DNA from: Actinomycetota bacterium
GTDB taxonomy: Bacteria > Actinomycetota > Humimicrobiia > Humimicrobiales > Humimicrobiaceae
DNA length: 15,041 nt
NCBI GenBank assembly: GCA_003155275.1
Contig: PMCC01000011.1
Location: 5,865 to 20,905, forward strand
Direction of reading: 5' to 3'
Under the pieces are notes generated by a model, which saw only the letters and a list, made by a program, of their open reading frames with translations, was not told the origin of the DNA and made no database searches. This document shows, piece by piece, positions 13,656 through 15,041 of the stretch (positions are counted from its first letter, which is position 1; every line of letters begins with the position of its first letter). The position numbers and the translations under genes were made by a program.

Positions 13656-14432
13656 TTGGAAGCAAGAAAAAGCATATTTGACCTGACAGGCAAAGTTGCA
13701 GTTGTTACCGGCGGTGGAAGAGGAATAGGCAAATCTTTGGCGCTTGCGCTTGCCCGTGAAGGAGCAGATGTGGCAATTGTTGATATAAATAAAGAAAATG
13801 CAGATGTAACCAGTGAAGAAATAAAATCTCTGGGAAGAAGGTCAATAAGCATAAAGACTGATTTATCAAAAAAAGATGAAGTACAAGCTATGTTTAAGGA
13901 AGTCATGAAAAAATTCGGGCAGATCGATGTCGCCATAAATAATGCTGGAGTTTCCGGTTCAAGGCTTCCTTCTTCAGAGGATATAGATATAAATGATTTT
14001 AAGAGATTTATTGACATCATGCTTCTTGGATATTTCATGTGCTGCCAGGAAGAAGCAAGAATAATGATAAAACAGAATAAGGGCCATATCATAAATATCT
14101 GTGCAGTCGCAGGCACAAGGCCTCCGAGGGGGATACAGGGAATCGCCCCTTATGCTGCAGTAAAGGCCGGGGTAAAAGTAATGACCCAGGGGCTTGCTCT
14201 TGATTGGGCAAAATATAATATAACGGTAAACACCATTTCACCAGGATATATAATTACGCCTGCCACTGAAGCAATTATTCCCACAAGGGGTGAAATGTAT
14301 GCATCGCAGACTCCAATGGGCAGAATAGGCCTTCCTGAAGACATAGATGGCGCAGCAGTCTATCTTGCCTCCGATGCATCCAATTGGACCACTGGAATTG
14401 ATTTTTTTGTTGATGGCGGTTTGAGGATATAA
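13656..14432 (+). CDS. SDR-family protein with altered catalytic tetrad
   Basis: This 258-residue classical-length SDR has TGGGRGIG (18-25), an acidic D-I after the second strand (VDINKEN, favouring NAD), NNAG, and Y166-x3-K170. The tetrad Asn position in the I-D-x-N-L-x-G motif is M122 (IDIMLLGYF). The catalytic Ser position in the NISS motif is A150 (NICAVAG), beside C149 and T154, with about three extra residues before the tyrosine. So only Tyr and Lys of the tetrad remain. The TTG start is chosen because AGGAGG (13645-13650) lies five bases upstream. It may have a shifted active site, use Thr or Cys, or be a structural partner. It is co-transcribed with the URO-D gene. Confidence 0.88.
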   Translation: MEARKSIFDLTGKVAVVTGGGRGIGKSLALALAREGADVAIVDINKENADVTSEEIKSLGRRSISIKTDLSKKDEVQAMFKEVMKKFGQIDVAINNAGVSGSRLPSSEDIDINDFKRFIDIMLLGYFMCCQEEARIMIKQNKGHIINICAVAGTRPPRGIQGIAPYAAVKAGVKVMTQGLALDWAKYNITVNTISPGYIITPATEAIIPTRGEMYASQTPMGRIGLPEDIDGAAVYLASDASNWTTGIDFFVDGGLRI

Positions 14433-14447
14433 ACACAGCGCTTTTTG

Positions 14448-14478
14448 CAGGAGAGGCCATCAGTGCGCGGCTTTCCTG
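14448..14478 (+). terminator. bulged hairpin between the second SDR and the E1-like gene
   Basis: CAGGA (14448-14452) and AGGCC (14454-14458), with one bulged G between them, pair with GGCTT (14469-14473) and TCCTG (14474-14478). That makes a ten-pair stem with a ten-base loop. TCTTTATT follows, which is T-rich but interrupted. It may be a partial terminator or an RNA stability element that sets the level of the downstream E1-like genes. Confidence 0.4.
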
Positions 14479-14526
14479 TCTTTATTGGTTTAAATAAATA
14501 AAAAATATTTAATATATGGGGAAAAT

Positions 14527-15041
14527 ATGATAGAAAAAATTCAGAAAGAGAAATTAACAGGATTTTACAAGACACTTAAAACCATCTATGCCGCCAAATT
14601 TGCAATAAAATTACTGGCAGAAGCCGGTCATATAAAAGGTTTAAAAGGCATGTATTACGGTTCCGAGGCGATTTCAACAGGAATTTGCGCAGCACTGAAA
14701 CAAGAGGACAAACTGGTTAACAGCTGCGACGGTATCGGAAACCTGATTGCGGGGGGCGCCGGCATTAACAGTATTTTTGCTGAAATGCTGGGCCGCGTGG
14801 ATGGCTGTAATAAGGGAGTCAGGGGATTTCTAAATATAAGCGCGCCTGAGGCTGGTATTTACAGCGCAAACAGTTTTTCAGACACTCAGGTTGCCATGGG
14901 CGCCGGTTTTGCGCTGGCCGCCAAAATAAAAGGAGAAAAGACCCTCATTGCCGCTTTTTACAATGGCAGCAATTCAAATGAAGGCATAATACATGAATCC
15001 ATGAACATAGCATCCGCATTTGATTTGCCGGTTCTTTTTGT
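14527..15041 (+). CDS. TPP-dependent dehydrogenase E1-alpha-like subunit, degenerate (partial, cut by right edge)
   Basis: The reading frame is open for 171 codons to the window end; E1-alpha proteins are usually about 320-370 residues, so roughly half is visible. GGGG (14518-14521) lies five bases before the ATG. Similarity to E1-alpha of acetoin and branched-chain dehydrogenases is clear in overall pattern: the YGSEAI motif (44-49, usually GQEA), FAEMLGRVDGCNKG, GAGFALAAKIKG, and HESMNIASAFDLPVLFV. Hallmarks are missing. The GDG that binds magnesium and TPP reads NGS (146-148), the Arg/His segment RGHGH reads CDGIG (67-71), and the GKGGSMH loop reads NKGVRGFLN (95-103) without His. It may be a non-catalytic paralogue, a partner of a second E1 subunit, or a new activity. 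E1-beta and E2 would be expected downstream. Confidence 0.78.
   Translation, partial: MIEKIQKEKLTGFYKTLKTIYAAKFAIKLLAEAGHIKGLKGMYYGSEAISTGICAALKQEDKLVNSCDGIGNLIAGGAGINSIFAEMLGRVDGCNKGVRGFLNISAPEAGIYSANSFSDTQVAMGAGFALAAKIKGEKTLIAAFYNGSNSNEGIIHESMNIASAFDLPVLF

Noticed and set aside
13643..14116. 157-codon minus-strand open frame opposite the second SDR
   Set aside because: It is a shadow of a strongly supported SDR gene; it has no ribosome binding site or domain pattern.
1..15041. CRISPR arrays, tRNA or rRNA genes, insertion sequences
   Set aside because: I saw no regularly spaced repeats beyond the two-copy elements listed, no cloverleaf-like segments in the gaps, and no transposase or terminal inverted repeats.

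Overview
The window comes from a low-GC bacterial genome in which every supported gene is on the + strand. The signals are those of a Gram-positive-type anaerobe: sigma70/sigmaA-like promoters (TTGACA or TTGAAA with TAAAAT), strong Shine-Dalgarno (SD) sequences that rescue TTG starts, frequent AUA and AGG codons, a DUF2087/GIY-YIG protein of a type I associate with Bacillota, and an ene-reductase with a cysteine cluster that suggests anaerobic metabolism. A Bacillota-like or deep-branching Gram-positive lineage is my best guess. The sequence alone does not fix the taxon.

Layout. Positions 1-82 hold the C-terminal tail of a membrane protein. A PadR-family regulator follows (289-804) with a clear promoter and two overlapping palindromes in its leader. 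Next are a class I/II aminotransferase (863-1981), exonuclease III (2005-2802), a hairpin, an FAD-dependent amine-oxidase-like flavoprotein with a TTG start (2888-4243), another weak terminator, and a multidomain zinc-finger-like/HTH/DUF2087/GIY-YIG protein (4403-5554). The translational GTPase TypA/BipA (5908-7725) lies behind a 353-base leader that contains a 22-bp tandem repeat and a possible pseudoknot. A 376-base AT-rich gap follows.

From 8102 to the right edge lies a catabolic-looking cluster: a 2,4-dienoyl-CoA-reductase/2-enoate-reductase-type flavoprotein, a short-chain dehydrogenase (SDR), a terminator, then a new promoter with a 13-bp palindrome and an apparent operon. That operon encodes a free-standing lipoyl-domain protein, a D-2-hydroxyacid dehydrogenase, a URO-D superfamily protein, a second SDR and the start of a thiamine-diphosphate (TPP) E1-alpha-like subunit, which is cut by the window end.

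Working together (inference): the dehydrogenases and ene-reductase could convert a hydroxylated or unsaturated substrate to a keto compound, and a TPP/lipoyl 2-oxo-acid- or acetoin-dehydrogenase-like complex could cleave it to an acyl thioester. The oddity is that several members lack expected residues. The E1-alpha-like protein lacks the GDG metal motif and the conserved histidines. The second SDR lacks the Ser and Asn of the catalytic tetrad. The ene-reductase has Gly in place of one Fe-S cysteine, with an extra Cys nearby. The URO-D protein has Asp where zinc methyltransferases have Cys. This cluster is the best candidate here for an undescribed system.
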